NCBI GenBank assembly: GCA_037045455.1
Contig: JBAOIN010000009.1
Span: 1-64,000, forward strand
Direction: 5' to 3'
Length of the DNA: 64,000 nt
From: JADKAV01 sp037045455
GTDB taxonomy: Bacteria; Actinomycetota; Actinomycetes; S36-B12; UBA10799
Shown here one piece after another: positions 48,149 to 56,752 of this stretch; position 1 is the first letter of the stretch; each line of letters starts with the position of its first letter. The position numbers were made by a program, and so were the translations under genes. The notes below the pieces were generated by a model. It saw only the letters and a list, made by a program, of their open reading frames with translations, was not told where the DNA came from and made no database searches.

Positions 48149-48154
48149 AAGGTA
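48149..48154 (-). promoter_or_regulatory. -10 element (TACCTT) of leaderless crcB
   Basis: Minus-strand TACCTT ends 7 nt before GTG 48141. Confidence 0.55.
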
Positions 48155-48188
48155 GCGGGCGGCGGCTGGCAGATCCGTGAACGTATCG

Positions 48189-48237
48189 GCAATCGGTGAA
48201 CATGAAACGCCGTGCGGCAGCCTTCACGGATTGCGCG
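48189..48237. repeat. Family A repeat, short single-tier copy
   Basis: GCAATCGGTGAA and TTCACGGATTGCG pair with one mismatch around a short loop. The inner cores of the full element are absent. Confidence 0.6.
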
Positions 48238-48313
48238 AGCCCAAGGTCACACCTCGGACACGCCGACCAGCCCGGTGTTGATCTGCAGACCGGCCTCGGG
48301 TGACCATGGACAG

Positions 48314-49003
48314 GTGATCGACCTGTTTGCCGCCGCTGCCCTCGCGCTGCCCACCGAGGACGCGACACCCACCGAGCCCACCAAAGCTCCTACGCTGGCC
48401 GAGGTCTACGCCGGCGACGCCAAGATCAAGCCGGACATGGCAGGCAAGTCGGTCCAGCGCATCCAGGAGCAACTCAACGGGATTGGCAAGCCGACCGAGA
48501 TCACCGGCGTCTTCGACCAGCAGACGCGCAAGGCGTACAAGTCCTACCAGGACAAGTTCGGCTACTGGCCCACCGGCATCGTCACGCAACACCAGGCGCT
48601 GAAACTGCGCAAGCTCTATGGCAACGGCAAGCTACCCAAGGCGTGCAAGACCGGCCACGTGCTGTGCATCGACAAGACGCAGCTGGTTCTGCGGATGATG
48701 CAGAACGGCAAGCAGCAACTGGTGACCGACGTGCGCTTCGGCGCCGAGCAGACACCCACCCGGAACGGCAAGTTCCGCGTCTACTCCAAGGTGCGCTACC
48801 TGATCAGTGCTCTGGCCGGAACCCCGATGCCTTACTCACTGTTTTTCAGCGGCGGCCAGGCGGTGCACTACTCTCCGGGCTTCCACCGCGACGGCTACAA
48901 CGGCGCCTCGCTGGGCTGCGTGAACGTGCGCGTGTTCAAGGACGCGAAGAAGATCTACAACACCTCGAAGGTCGGCACCGAGGTCTACGTCTACCGCTCG
49001 TAG
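48314..49003 (+). CDS. L,D-transpeptidase with N-terminal peptidoglycan-binding domain
   Basis: 229 residues. Residues 30-100 form a peptidoglycan-binding domain (SVQRIQEQLNGIGKPTEITG, FDQQTRKAYKSYQDKFGYWP). A YkuD catalytic domain follows, with VHYSPGFHRDGYNG and the nucleophile in ASLGCVNVRV. The usual His before GC is Leu here. The start at GTG 48314 leaves only a weak hydrophobic segment (LFAAAALALP) and no clear signal peptide, so export is uncertain or the N-terminus is mis-sequenced. GACCAT 7 nt earlier may be a variant -10. Confidence 0.82.
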   Translation: MIDLFAAAALALPTEDATPTEPTKAPTLAEVYAGDAKIKPDMAGKSVQRIQEQLNGIGKPTEITGVFDQQTRKAYKSYQDKFGYWPTGIVTQHQALKLRKLYGNGKLPKACKTGHVLCIDKTQLVLRMMQNGKQQLVTDVRFGAEQTPTRNGKFRVYSKVRYLISALAGTPMPYSLFFSGGQAVHYSPGFHRDGYNGASLGCVNVRVFKDAKKIYNTSKVGTEVYVYRS

Positions 49004-49012
49004 CTGCTGTTC

Positions 49013-49106
49013 GAATCGGTGAGCATACGGGGCATCCGTGAGCACCGCGGGCGGGCTTTCGGCGTTCGGAACGCTCACCGCGATGCCCGGCGTGCTCACG
49101 GATTCC
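49013..49106. repeat. Family A double-tier palindromic repeat, copy 6
   Basis: GAATCGGTGAGCATACGGGG and CATCCGTGAGCACCG on the left. AACGCTCACCGCGATGCCC and GCGTGCTCACGGATTCC on the right. It lies between co-directional plus-strand genes. Confidence 0.86.
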
Positions 49107-49132
49107 GAGAACAGCCACGGCACAATAGCCGG

Positions 49133-50554
49133 GTGCGCCGGTGGTCGTGGGTGGTCGATGCCCTGCTGATCGCCGGATGCGCAGCGGTGGCCGCGCTGTT
49201 GAAGCAGGACGCCAACTGGGATCAATTGCAGTACCACTACTGGTACCCCTGGCAGTTGTTCCACGGCGGCTTCACTGACCCGGACCTGTACGGCGGGCGC
49301 TTCCAGAACCCGCTGCCGCAGGTGCCCTTCTACCTACTGACCTCGCTGCACCCGGTCGCGGCGCAGGCGGCGTTGGGGGCGCTGGCAGGGGTGGCAGCCG
49401 TAGTGACTCGCCGGATCGCTGTGCGTGTGCTCGATGGTGGGCTGGCCACCAGCACAGCCGCGGCGCTGCTCGCTGTGGTGGGAGCAGGGTTCCGCAGCGA
49501 GCTCGGCACCAGCTACAGCGACGTGCTGCTGGCTGCGATGCTGCTCGGCGGGTTGTTACTCGTGCTGCGGGAGCAACCGCTGCTGGCGGGCCTACTGGCA
49601 GGTGCCGCAGTAGGCCTGAAGTACACCAGCGCGCCGTTCGCGCTCGCCTTGCTGCTGGCGCTGCTGGTCGTGCGTTGGCGCGGCCTGCTCTGGTGGGTGA
49701 TCGGCGCGGCAGTGGGCTGGGTCGTCACGGGCGGCGCGTGGGCCTGGCAACTGTGGCGGACGTACGACTCTCCCGTCTTCCCGTTCTGGAACACGGTCTT
49801 CGGCAGTCCCTGGTTCCCCGCGTCCAATCTCACTGACGAGCGCTACGGCGTCGCCGGCCTGCAAGGCTGGCTGCACTGGCCCTGGGACATGGCCCGCGGA
49901 ACGGCCCGAGTCCTGGACCTGCCGGTCCGCGATCCGCGCTGGCTGATCCTGCTGGCGGCCCTCGTGCTGATTGCCGCCGGCGCCCGCCGGATGACCCGGT
50001 CCGGGTGGGCTGTGCTTGTCTTCACGATGTCGGGTCTGGTGCTGTGGCTGGCCGTGTTCGGGGTGATCCGCTACGCGATCCCGGGCGAGATGGCCGCGGC
50101 TGTGGTCATCGTGATGGCGCTGCGTCTGTGGTGCAGCGATCGCGTGACCACCGCACTCACCCTGGCACTGGCGGTGGTCACCGGTGTGCTCACGACCTCA
50201 GCCGCAAGTCGCCGGGTGGAGTTCGGGACGTCGTGGTACGTGGTGGAACCCGGCGCATTCGCACGCGTGCAATCGGGCGACGCGGTGCTGGTCGACGGGC
50301 AGTATCCGAGCACGTTCCTGCTGCCCGGGAACCTGCCGCCCGATGTGGCGGTGCACGTGGTGCAGAAGGATTTCACGCCGACACCGATGCGGGACTGGCT
50401 GCTGCGGGATCTGGCTGGCGCCCGACAGGTCTGGGTCGTCACGGGTAGGCCGCCGTCACAAGTGGATCCCACGATCGGCACCATCGATTACGACAACTGC
50501 AGTCGGATACGGAGCAATGTGGTCGATCGATGGTTGTGCCCGGTGACGCTGTGA
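49133..50554 (+). CDS. Polytopic membrane glycosyltransferase-like protein
   Basis: 473 residues with about ten membrane helices. The first external loop is acidic and aromatic (KQDANWDQLQYHYWYPWQLF), the usual place of the catalytic acid in GT-C enzymes, and the C-terminal 100 residues form a soluble domain (WYVVEPGAFARVQSGDAVLV). This suggests a polyprenyl-phosphate-sugar-dependent transferase, but no specific family is recognised. GTG 49133 follows CACAAT by 6 nt. The end overlaps the sua5 gene. Confidence 0.75.
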   Translation: MRRWSWVVDALLIAGCAAVAALLKQDANWDQLQYHYWYPWQLFHGGFTDPDLYGGRFQNPLPQVPFYLLTSLHPVAAQAALGALAGVAAVVTRRIAVRVLDGGLATSTAAALLAVVGAGFRSELGTSYSDVLLAAMLLGGLLLVLREQPLLAGLLAGAAVGLKYTSAPFALALLLALLVVRWRGLLWWVIGAAVGWVVTGGAWAWQLWRTYDSPVFPFWNTVFGSPWFPASNLTDERYGVAGLQGWLHWPWDMARGTARVLDLPVRDPRWLILLAALVLIAAGARRMTRSGWAVLVFTMSGLVLWLAVFGVIRYAIPGEMAAAVVIVMALRLWCSDRVTTALTLALAVVTGVLTTSAASRRVEFGTSWYVVEPGAFARVQSGDAVLVDGQYPSTFLLPGNLPPDVAVHVVQKDFTPTPMRDWLLRDLAGARQVWVVTGRPPSQVDPTIGTIDYDNCSRIRSNVVDRWLCPVTL

Positions 50555-51489
50555 CTCTTGCGTGGCATGACGGCGCGGTGGACGCCGCCGCGGTGTTTCT
50601 GGCTGCCGAACGGATGCGCGACGGTGGAGTAGTCGGGATGCCCACGGAGACTGTGTACGGCCTGGCCGCCCGTGCCCGGCAACAGGCCGAGGTCGCTCGG
50701 GTGTTCGCGATCAAAGGCCGCCCCGCGGACCATCCAGTGATCGTGCACGTCGCGGATGCTTCGGCTCTGCAGGAATGGGGCATGCAGGTACCGGCCTACG
50801 CCACCTCCCTTGCGCAGGCTTTGTGGCCAGGTCCGCTGACGCTGGTCGTGCCAGCCGCAGACGACGTGCCCCGGTTCCTGACCGGTGGCCAGGACACAGT
50901 TGGGCTGCGCTGTCCGGCGCATCCGGTCGCCTTGGCGTTGATCGACGCAGTGGGACCGGTTGCGGCGCCGAGTGCGAACCAGTTCGGCCAGGTGTCCCCC
51001 ACCCGCGCCTCTGACGTGCTGGCCGACATCGGCGACCTGCTCGGCCCGCAGGACGTTGTGCTGGACGGTGGCGACTGCCCGGTCGGGGTGGAGAGCACGA
51101 TCCTGGACTGCACTGGTGAAGCGCCGCGGGTCCTGCGCTGGGGGGCGGTGGAACTGTCCGACCTGGGAATGGCTATCGACACCGGGCCATCGGCTGTCCG
51201 GGCGCCCGGAGGTCTGGCCTCGCACTACGCCCCTCGCGCCGCCGTACACCTGCGCGGCACGCCGGTTGCGGGTGCGGGATTGCTGGCGCTTTCGGATGTT
51301 CCGACGCCGGACCGAGTGCACCGCCTGGCCTCCCCGAACAACCCGCGAGAGTACGCCGCAGTGCTGTACCGGGCATTGCGAGACGCCGATGCAGCGGGGC
51401 TGTCGGACATCTGGGCGGTGCTGCCCGAACCGGTCGACGCCCTGAGCAGGGCGATTCGTGACCGATTGAGCCGTGCCGCCGTGCGGTGA
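50551..51489 (+). CDS. sua5: L-threonylcarbamoyladenylate synthase (Sua5/YrdC)
   Basis: 312 residues, the long Sua5 form with an N-terminal YrdC domain and a C-terminal Sua5 domain. GGVVGMPTETVYGLAA, RVFAIKGRPADHPVIVH, WPGPLTLVV and APSANQFGQVSPT are diagnostic. PGGLASHYAPRAAV is the linker loop. It makes threonylcarbamoyl-AMP for the t6A modification of tRNA. GTG 50551 overlaps the upstream stop (GTGA). ATG 50530 is possible. Confidence 0.93.
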   Translation: MTLAWHDGAVDAAAVFLAAERMRDGGVVGMPTETVYGLAARARQQAEVARVFAIKGRPADHPVIVHVADASALQEWGMQVPAYATSLAQALWPGPLTLVVPAADDVPRFLTGGQDTVGLRCPAHPVALALIDAVGPVAAPSANQFGQVSPTRASDVLADIGDLLGPQDVVLDGGDCPVGVESTILDCTGEAPRVLRWGAVELSDLGMAIDTGPSAVRAPGGLASHYAPRAAVHLRGTPVAGAGLLALSDVPTPDRVHRLASPNNPREYAAVLYRALRDADAAGLSDIWAVLPEPVDALSRAIRDRLSRAAVR

Positions 51490-51502
51490 AACACTCGGAC
51501 CC

Positions 51503-52462
51503 ATGCGGGCAGTGACGATGACGGCCGTCAACGAGATCGCAGCGGGTGAGCGGCCGGACCCCGAACCCGGTCCCGACGAGGTTCTGATCCGCGTGGACGC
51601 CAGCGCAGTCTGCCGCACCGACCTGCAGATCCTGCGCGGGGATCTGGCTGCCCACAAGCTTCCGATCATCCCGGGACACCAGGTCGTGGGCACGGAGGTC
51701 GACAGCGGTCGGCGGGTAGGACTGGTCTGGCTGGCGCAGACCTGTGGCCACTGCCGGTTCTGCCTGAGCGGTCGAGAGAACCTATGCGACCAGGCCCGTT
51801 TCACCGGATGGGATCGAGACGGTGGTTACGCGGAACTGGTGACCGCGCACCGGGATTTCGTGCATCCACTGCCGGAGGGCGATCCGCACGCGTTGGCGCC
51901 GTTGCTGTGCGGTGGTGTGATCGGATTTCGCGCTCTACGCGTCGCGGGGGTCGGCCCGGATTCGGCGGGCCAGCGCGTCGGGTTCTACGGCTTCGGAGCT
52001 TCGGCGACGATCGCGCTACAAGTCGCCCGGTTCTGGGGCTGCGAGACGTACGTTGTCACCCGTTCCGAGCCCGAGGTGCAGCGAGCGCTGGAACTCGGGG
52101 CGACCTGGGCGGGGACCTACGACAAACCGCTACCGGTCCGGTTGGACGCCGCCATCACGTTTGCCCCGAGCGGGGATGTCGTGGTCGCCGCGTTGCAGGC
52201 CCTCGACAAGGGCGGGACGGTGGCGATCAATGCCATCCACCTCGACCGGATCCCGCAGTTCGACTACGACGACCTGTGGTGGGAGCGAAGCCTGCGCTCG
52301 GTGGCGAACGTGACCCGGCAGGACGTGCGCGACTTCCTCGCGCTGGTGCCCGCGGCCGGGATCCGGACCCAATACGAGACCCTGCCACTGGAGCAAGCGC
52401 CAGAAGCACTGCGCCGGCTGGAAGCCGGTGACGTGCGAGGCGCGTTCGTGCTCACCCTCTGA
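51503..52462 (+). CDS. Zinc-binding alcohol dehydrogenase family protein
   Basis: 319 residues. Catalytic zinc ligands are in ASAVCRTDLQIL and IIPGHQVVGTEVD. The structural zinc lobe is CGHCRFCLSGRENLC. The Rossmann loop reads VGFYGFGASATIALQVARF. AACACT lies 7 nt before the ATG as a possible variant -10. Substrate unknown. It follows sua5 by 13 bp. Confidence 0.9.
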   Translation: MRAVTMTAVNEIAAGERPDPEPGPDEVLIRVDASAVCRTDLQILRGDLAAHKLPIIPGHQVVGTEVDSGRRVGLVWLAQTCGHCRFCLSGRENLCDQARFTGWDRDGGYAELVTAHRDFVHPLPEGDPHALAPLLCGGVIGFRALRVAGVGPDSAGQRVGFYGFGASATIALQVARFWGCETYVVTRSEPEVQRALELGATWAGTYDKPLPVRLDAAITFAPSGDVVVAALQALDKGGTVAINAIHLDRIPQFDYDDLWWERSLRSVANVTRQDVRDFLALVPAAGIRTQYETLPLEQAPEALRRLEAGDVRGAFVLTL

Positions 52463-52463
52463 C

Positions 52464-52469
52464 TACCCT
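52464..52469 (+). promoter_or_regulatory. -10 element (TACCCT) of a leaderless transcript
   Basis: TACCCT ends 7 nt before GTG 52477. Confidence 0.6.
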
Positions 52470-52476
52470 GTCGAAG

Positions 52477-54678
52477 GTGCTGAACGCGACACGCAAGCAC
52501 CTGCGGACGCGAGACCCGGGGCGCAGGGCACTGCGCAAAGCGACCCGGCTGGCGATCGTGCTGCCCCTGGCACTGCTCGTGGCGCTCCAACTCCCCTACA
52601 TCAAGAACGGGGCCCTGCTGACGTCCTTCGCGTGCCTCTCCCTGCTGACGTTCGCGGACTTCGGCGGCCCCCTGCCCCAGCGGTTCACTGCGTATATCGC
52701 CACGACCCTGACCGCAGTTCCGCTGCTGATCGTCGGCTCCTACGCGAGTCAGAGCCGGATCGCTGCCGTCATCACGATCGCGGTGGTGGCACTCATCATT
52801 GGCCTGCTGGGCGTCCTGCGGGGGCTGATCGGCGCGGCCCAGACCGTCCTGCTGCTCGCGACCGTTCTGGCCGTCACCGCGTCCTCGCCGGCGAAAGCCG
52901 GCCCGAACTCTGCGGCCTGGATCTTCGGCGGTCTGGTCGCGGGACTGTCGGCGATCACGCTGTGGCCCATGCCGACTTCGCGTCCCATCCAACGCAGCCT
53001 GGCCGACGTGCTAGACGCCCTGGCCGATGCGTGTGATGCCCGCTGGGTGTCGCTGGACGATGCGGCGCTCGCCAAAGCTCGCCAGCACGCCTCGGACACC
53101 CTGGCTGCGCTGCATGCCAAGTACGACGGCAACCTGTTGCGCCCGGCGGGGGTCACGTCGTCCGACCGGGCCCTGGCCGAGTTGGTGGACGAAGTCGGCC
53201 GGCTGCGCTACTTGCAGAATTGGGAGGACATCAGCACGCAACGAGACGATCACCTGCAACGCCTGCTCGCGCAGGACGCCGAAGTGGTCAGCGCCAGCAT
53301 GCGCCACTGCGCGCAGCGGCTTCGCGGCGCCGGCGATGCGCTGTCCTCACAGCCTCTGATCGACCTGCGGTCGCGCAGTCTCGACCAGATGTCGCAATGG
53401 CTGGCCGACCACCGGGAACACGAGAACGTGAAGCAGTTGCGCGAGCAGCTCGACGACGCCTTCCCGATCCGGATCTCGACGCTCGTGATCGCTCGGATCA
53501 CCGACCTCACGATCACGGTTGCACCGCGCAGTGCGGACGAACTGGCGGAGCAGCCGGACGCGGGCCTGGGTCGCTGGCAGCAGTTGCGCGCACACGTGTC
53601 GTGGGAGTCCCCGTGGATGCGCAACGCGCTGCGTACGGCCGTCGCGCTGGCGATCAGCGTGGCGCTGGCCAAGAGCGTGACCCTGGAGCACCCGTTCTGG
53701 ATCGTGCTGGGAACGTTGAGCGCACTGCGCTTCGACGCGCTCGGCACTGGCCGCACCGCGTGGCAGGCCATCCTGGGCACGACCGCGGGCGTGTTGGTAT
53801 CCGCCGGTCTGGTGTACGTCCTCGGCGCCCAGAGCAACGCCTGGTGGTTGGTTCTGCCCGTCGCGCTGTTCGCGGCCGGGTACACGCCCAACACCGTCTC
53901 CTTCGCGGTCGGGCAGGCGAGCTTCACGATCGTGGTCATCGCCCTGTTCTCGATCATGACCCCGACGGGGATGGCCCTGCCCGCGGCCCGCTGGCTGGAC
54001 ATGATGCTCGGGCTGCTGGTCAGCCTGGTCGTCAGCGTCCTCATGTGGCCGCGCGGGGTGGTGGAGACGCTGTACCGGCGCCTTGCCGAAGCCATGTCGG
54101 CCGCTGCCGACTTCTACGTGGCCAGTGGTGACTGGATGGCCGGCGGCGCGATCGACGACCGGCTACTGGCGCGGTTCCGGCAGGAGTCGGCCTTCCGCCT
54201 CGACCGGGCCCGGGAGGCGGTCGACCTGTCCATCGCCCAGCACCCGCCGGAGGAAGTCGCTTTGGCGCATTGGACCGCGATGGCCAACACGACCCGGCAC
54301 GTGGACTTCGCGGCCCGGTTGGCGCCGCAAGCGGCGCAGGTTGTGTCCGGCCGGGGCGGCCAGTCAGCTATCCCAACCGAACTGGTGGGCCCGTTGCTCA
54401 ATGGGGCCAGTGACGTGCGCACACGCCTGACGGCCGCCGCCGATCAGTGGCAAGCGGCGCACCCTTCGGACGATGAGGCCGGCTTCGACCTCTCCCTGCC
54501 GGATCCGCGCCCCTCCGCAGCCATCGTGGACATGCGGCGCGCGATCGACGAGTACCTCGCAGGGCCCAGCGATTGGGACGGCATTGGACCCGATCCCCGG
54601 CCGGCTGTGGTGACCTGGCTGACGGACTGGAGTGCCCTGTTCGACCGGTCCGCGCAGATGCTGGACCGGGCGGGGTGA
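52477..54678 (+). CDS. FUSC-family inner-membrane transporter-like protein
   Basis: 733 residues with two blocks of about six helices (residues 25-165 and 385-525), each followed by a helical cytoplasmic domain. This is the duplicated layout of FUSC/aromatic-acid-exporter proteins. The second block contains WIVLGTLSALRFDALGTGRT and VSVLMWPRG. Some relatives export aromatic acids. The substrate here is not predictable. Confidence 0.87.
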   Translation: MLNATRKHLRTRDPGRRALRKATRLAIVLPLALLVALQLPYIKNGALLTSFACLSLLTFADFGGPLPQRFTAYIATTLTAVPLLIVGSYASQSRIAAVITIAVVALIIGLLGVLRGLIGAAQTVLLLATVLAVTASSPAKAGPNSAAWIFGGLVAGLSAITLWPMPTSRPIQRSLADVLDALADACDARWVSLDDAALAKARQHASDTLAALHAKYDGNLLRPAGVTSSDRALAELVDEVGRLRYLQNWEDISTQRDDHLQRLLAQDAEVVSASMRHCAQRLRGAGDALSSQPLIDLRSRSLDQMSQWLADHREHENVKQLREQLDDAFPIRISTLVIARITDLTITVAPRSADELAEQPDAGLGRWQQLRAHVSWESPWMRNALRTAVALAISVALAKSVTLEHPFWIVLGTLSALRFDALGTGRTAWQAILGTTAGVLVSAGLVYVLGAQSNAWWLVLPVALFAAGYTPNTVSFAVGQASFTIVVIALFSIMTPTGMALPAARWLDMMLGLLVSLVVSVLMWPRGVVETLYRRLAEAMSAAADFYVASGDWMAGGAIDDRLLARFRQESAFRLDRAREAVDLSIAQHPPEEVALAHWTAMANTTRHVDFAARLAPQAAQVVSGRGGQSAIPTELVGPLLNGASDVRTRLTAAADQWQAAHPSDDEAGFDLSLPDPRPSAAIVDMRRAIDEYLAGPSDWDGIGPDPRPAVVTWLTDWSALFDRSAQMLDRAG

Positions 54679-54689
54679 GGCCAGGCCCT

Positions 54690-54764
54690 GTGTTGCGGTG
54701 TTGTCCCTAACCTCGGCGTGTCGCGACAACAACGCAACAGCGCGGGCAACTTCGCGACAATGCC
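54690..54764. repeat. Family B inverted repeat, copy 2 (reverse orientation)
   Basis: Reverse complement of the family at 31481-31556: TGTTGCGGTGTTGT pairs with ACAACAACGCAACA, followed by GGGCAACTTCGCGACAA. It again lies between convergent genes. Confidence 0.8.
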
Positions 54765-54767
54765 CGT

Positions 54768-55331
54768 TCAGAACAACGACTTCCCCTCAGCTGCCGCAGC
54801 GGCCACTTTGGCTATCCGGTCGGCGCGGGTCTGCTCACGCTTGGCCGACTTGACCCAGTACAGGGTCTGCTTGATCCGGCTCGGCGAGAAGCCCTCGAAC
54901 GTGGCCCGGTGCTCACCCAGCGCTTTGGCGAGGTCCGCCGGGACGACCATCGCGTCCACGTCGTCGAGGAACTCGTACATGCCGTTGGACTTCGCGATCT
55001 CGACGGCACGCCGCCCGGCCGGGTGCATCAACCCGGCCGATTCAAGGCGGGCCAGTCGCGCCTTGTTCGTGGCCGACCACACGCTGCCCGCCTTGCGTGG
55101 GGTGAGCCGGATGCCGTGGGTCTGCTCATCGAACGTCTGCACCGTCGAGTCGATCCAACCGAAGATCAAGCACTCCTCGACCAGATCCTCGTAAGGGATG
55201 TCCGGACCAGGCCGGCCGCTCAGCAGCCAGAAGCCGGCGTGCGAGTCGTGGTTGGCCAGCAGCCAGTCGTGCAGTTCAGAACGGGTCGTCAACCGGATCC
55301 GCGGAAGCGGGTTGCGCTCGACGACCGGCAT
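54768..55331 (-). CDS. YdeI/OmpD-associated family protein
   Basis: 187 residues. The core LHDWLLANHDSHAGFWLL, LVEECLIFGWIDSTV and IRLTPRKAGSVWSATNKARL matches YdeI-type proteins. ALGEHRATFEGFSPSRIKQT and the basic KREQTRADRIAKVA region finish it. Some family members are linked to bacteriocin resistance, but function is not established. The ATG directly follows the stop of the winged-helix gene. Confidence 0.87.
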   Translation of the reverse strand: MPVVERNPLPRIRLTTRSELHDWLLANHDSHAGFWLLSGRPGPDIPYEDLVEECLIFGWIDSTVQTFDEQTHGIRLTPRKAGSVWSATNKARLARLESAGLMHPAGRRAVEIAKSNGMYEFLDDVDAMVVPADLAKALGEHRATFEGFSPSRIKQTLYWVKSAKREQTRADRIAKVAAAAAEGKSLF

Positions 55332-55616
55332 CTACTTCTCGAACAGGTTGAGCAGGTCGCCGATGCGCTGACCCGCCTCCTCCGGATGCCGGAACGTGCC
55401 GCGCGGGTTGACGGCGTAGGTGTTGCGGCGACCGATCTTGGTCTTACGCAGATAACCGTCGTCCTCGAGGTCGCTCAAAATGGTCTGCGCAGCGCGCTCC
55501 GTGATCCCAACCGCGCTGGCGATGTCACGAACGCGAGCATCCGGATTCCGATGCACGAATACCAATACGTGACCGTGGTTCGTCAGAAACGTCCACTTCC
55601 GCCGCTGCTCGGTCAT
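55332..55616 (-). CDS. Small winged-helix transcriptional regulator
   Basis: 94 residues. The helix-turn-helix is DIASAVGITERAAQTILSDL, and the wing is YLRKTKIGRRNTYAVN. The ATG at 55616 overlaps the terC stop (ATGA) and has GGGAGG upstream. The short frame extension to 55631 is less likely. Position suggests a role tied to terC, but the target is unknown. Confidence 0.83.
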   Translation of the reverse strand: MTEQRRKWTFLTNHGHVLVFVHRNPDARVRDIASAVGITERAAQTILSDLEDDGYLRKTKIGRRNTYAVNPRGTFRHPEEAGQRIGDLLNLFEK

Positions 55617-56581
55617 CGCCCGGCCTCCCATTCGCCGTCAGCCACCCTACCGATTTGTACCGGTTCATCTCCACGTCGGGTGGTGTAGAGACTGACCGCG
55701 ATGCTGGCCGTAATTATGGCGGCCACCACGCCCAGACTGAGCCAGGTCGGCATCTTGTACACGTCCACCTGAAGCACGAGTTTGATACCCACCCAGATGA
55801 GCACCAGACCCAAACCCAGTTTCAGGTATGCGAAACGGTGCATCAGATCAGCGAGCAGAAAGTACATCGCCCGCAGACCCAGGATGGCGAACGCATTCGC
55901 CGTGAAGACCAGGAACGGCTCCTGGGTGACCGCGAAGATCGCCGGGATGGAGTCGACGGCGAAGAAGATGTCAGTGGTCTCCACGAGGACCAGCACCATC
56001 AGCAGCGGAGTGGCAACCCACCTGCCGCCCTGCTTGATCCAGAACCTCTGGCCGTGATACTCGTCGGTCGTCGGAACGAACCGCTTGAACAGGCCTACGA
56101 CCCGCGACTTCGACGGGTCGATGTGCTCGGCCCGCCGCTTGATCATGGTGTACCCGGTGATCAGCAGGAACGCCCCGAAGACGTACAGGATCCAGGCGAA
56201 CGACGCGATCAACGCGGACCCAGCTGCGATGAAGACGCCGCGGAACACCAGAGCGCCGACCACGCCGTAGAAGAGCACGCGGTGCTGGTACTGCCGCGGC
56301 ACGGCGAAGTAGCTGAAGATGATCGCCCAGACGAACACGTTGTCGATGGCCAGGGACTTCTCGATCAAGTAGCCGGCGAAGTACTGGGCGGCGAACTCAC
56401 TGCCTGCCCACTGCCAGATCACCACGCCGAAGCCGATCCCGAGAACCACCCAAAGGCTGGACCAAAGGGCTGCTTCCTTGACCTTGATGACGTGGGCGTC
56501 GCGATGAGCGAACAAGTCCACTGCCAACATGAGCAGGATGACGCCCAGCACGGCGAACCAGGCCCACAGGGGAACGTTCAC
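55613..56581 (-). CDS. terC: TerC/Alx family membrane protein (probable Mn exporter)
   Basis: 322 residues with about eight helices. SLAIDNVFVWAIIFSYFAVP and VETTDIFFAVDSIPAIFAV carry the two conserved acidic motifs of the family. RFWIKQGGRWVATPLLMVLV lies between. TerC/Alx proteins act in manganese or metal export to secreted proteins. GTG 56581 has AAGGAG upstream, and the leader contains a yybP-ykoY motif, which supports the manganese link. Confidence 0.94.
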   Translation of the reverse strand: MNVPLWAWFAVLGVILLMLAVDLFAHRDAHVIKVKEAALWSSLWVVLGIGFGVVIWQWAGSEFAAQYFAGYLIEKSLAIDNVFVWAIIFSYFAVPRQYQHRVLFYGVVGALVFRGVFIAAGSALIASFAWILYVFGAFLLITGYTMIKRRAEHIDPSKSRVVGLFKRFVPTTDEYHGQRFWIKQGGRWVATPLLMVLVLVETTDIFFAVDSIPAIFAVTQEPFLVFTANAFAILGLRAMYFLLADLMHRFAYLKLGLGLVLIWVGIKLVLQVDVYKMPTWLSLGVVAAIITASIAVSLYTTRRGDEPVQIGRVADGEWEAGR

Positions 56582-56599
56582 GTATCCACTCCTTGTCGT

Positions 56600-56686
56600 C
56601 GCGAAGGTCTTTCCGACCGCAGGTCCGTGGCGCCGGGCTTGTGGGCCGAACTGTCGACCACCACGTGTGGATACTCCCCTTCGTAG
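56600..56686 (-). promoter_or_regulatory. yybP-ykoY (manganese) riboswitch
   Basis: The minus-strand leader of terC begins CTACGAAGGGGAGTA and ends GAAAGACCTTCG, the closing stem CGAAGG/CCTTCG and GGGGAGTA loop being the class signature. Mn2+ should switch terC, the winged-helix gene and the YdeI gene together. Confidence 0.85.
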
Positions 56687-56690
56687 TCCG

Positions 56691-56719
56691 AGTTTCCTGA
56701 ATTCAATTACATCTGTCAA
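56691..56719 (-). promoter_or_regulatory. Sigma-70-type promoter of terC
   Basis: TTGACA (56714-56719, minus strand) and GAAACT are separated by 17 nt. This is one of the few consensus -35 boxes in the window. Confidence 0.6.
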
Positions 56720-56752
56720 GTGCTGGGGGCGGCGAATGGCACGCTTGGGGCC

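Noticed and set aside
48142..48313. Fluoride riboswitch for the crcB pair
   Set aside because: The expected GGNGAUGG motif is absent, and crcB appears leaderless.
52477..54678. Two separate membrane proteins
   Set aside because: One uninterrupted frame with the duplicated FUSC layout explains the region.
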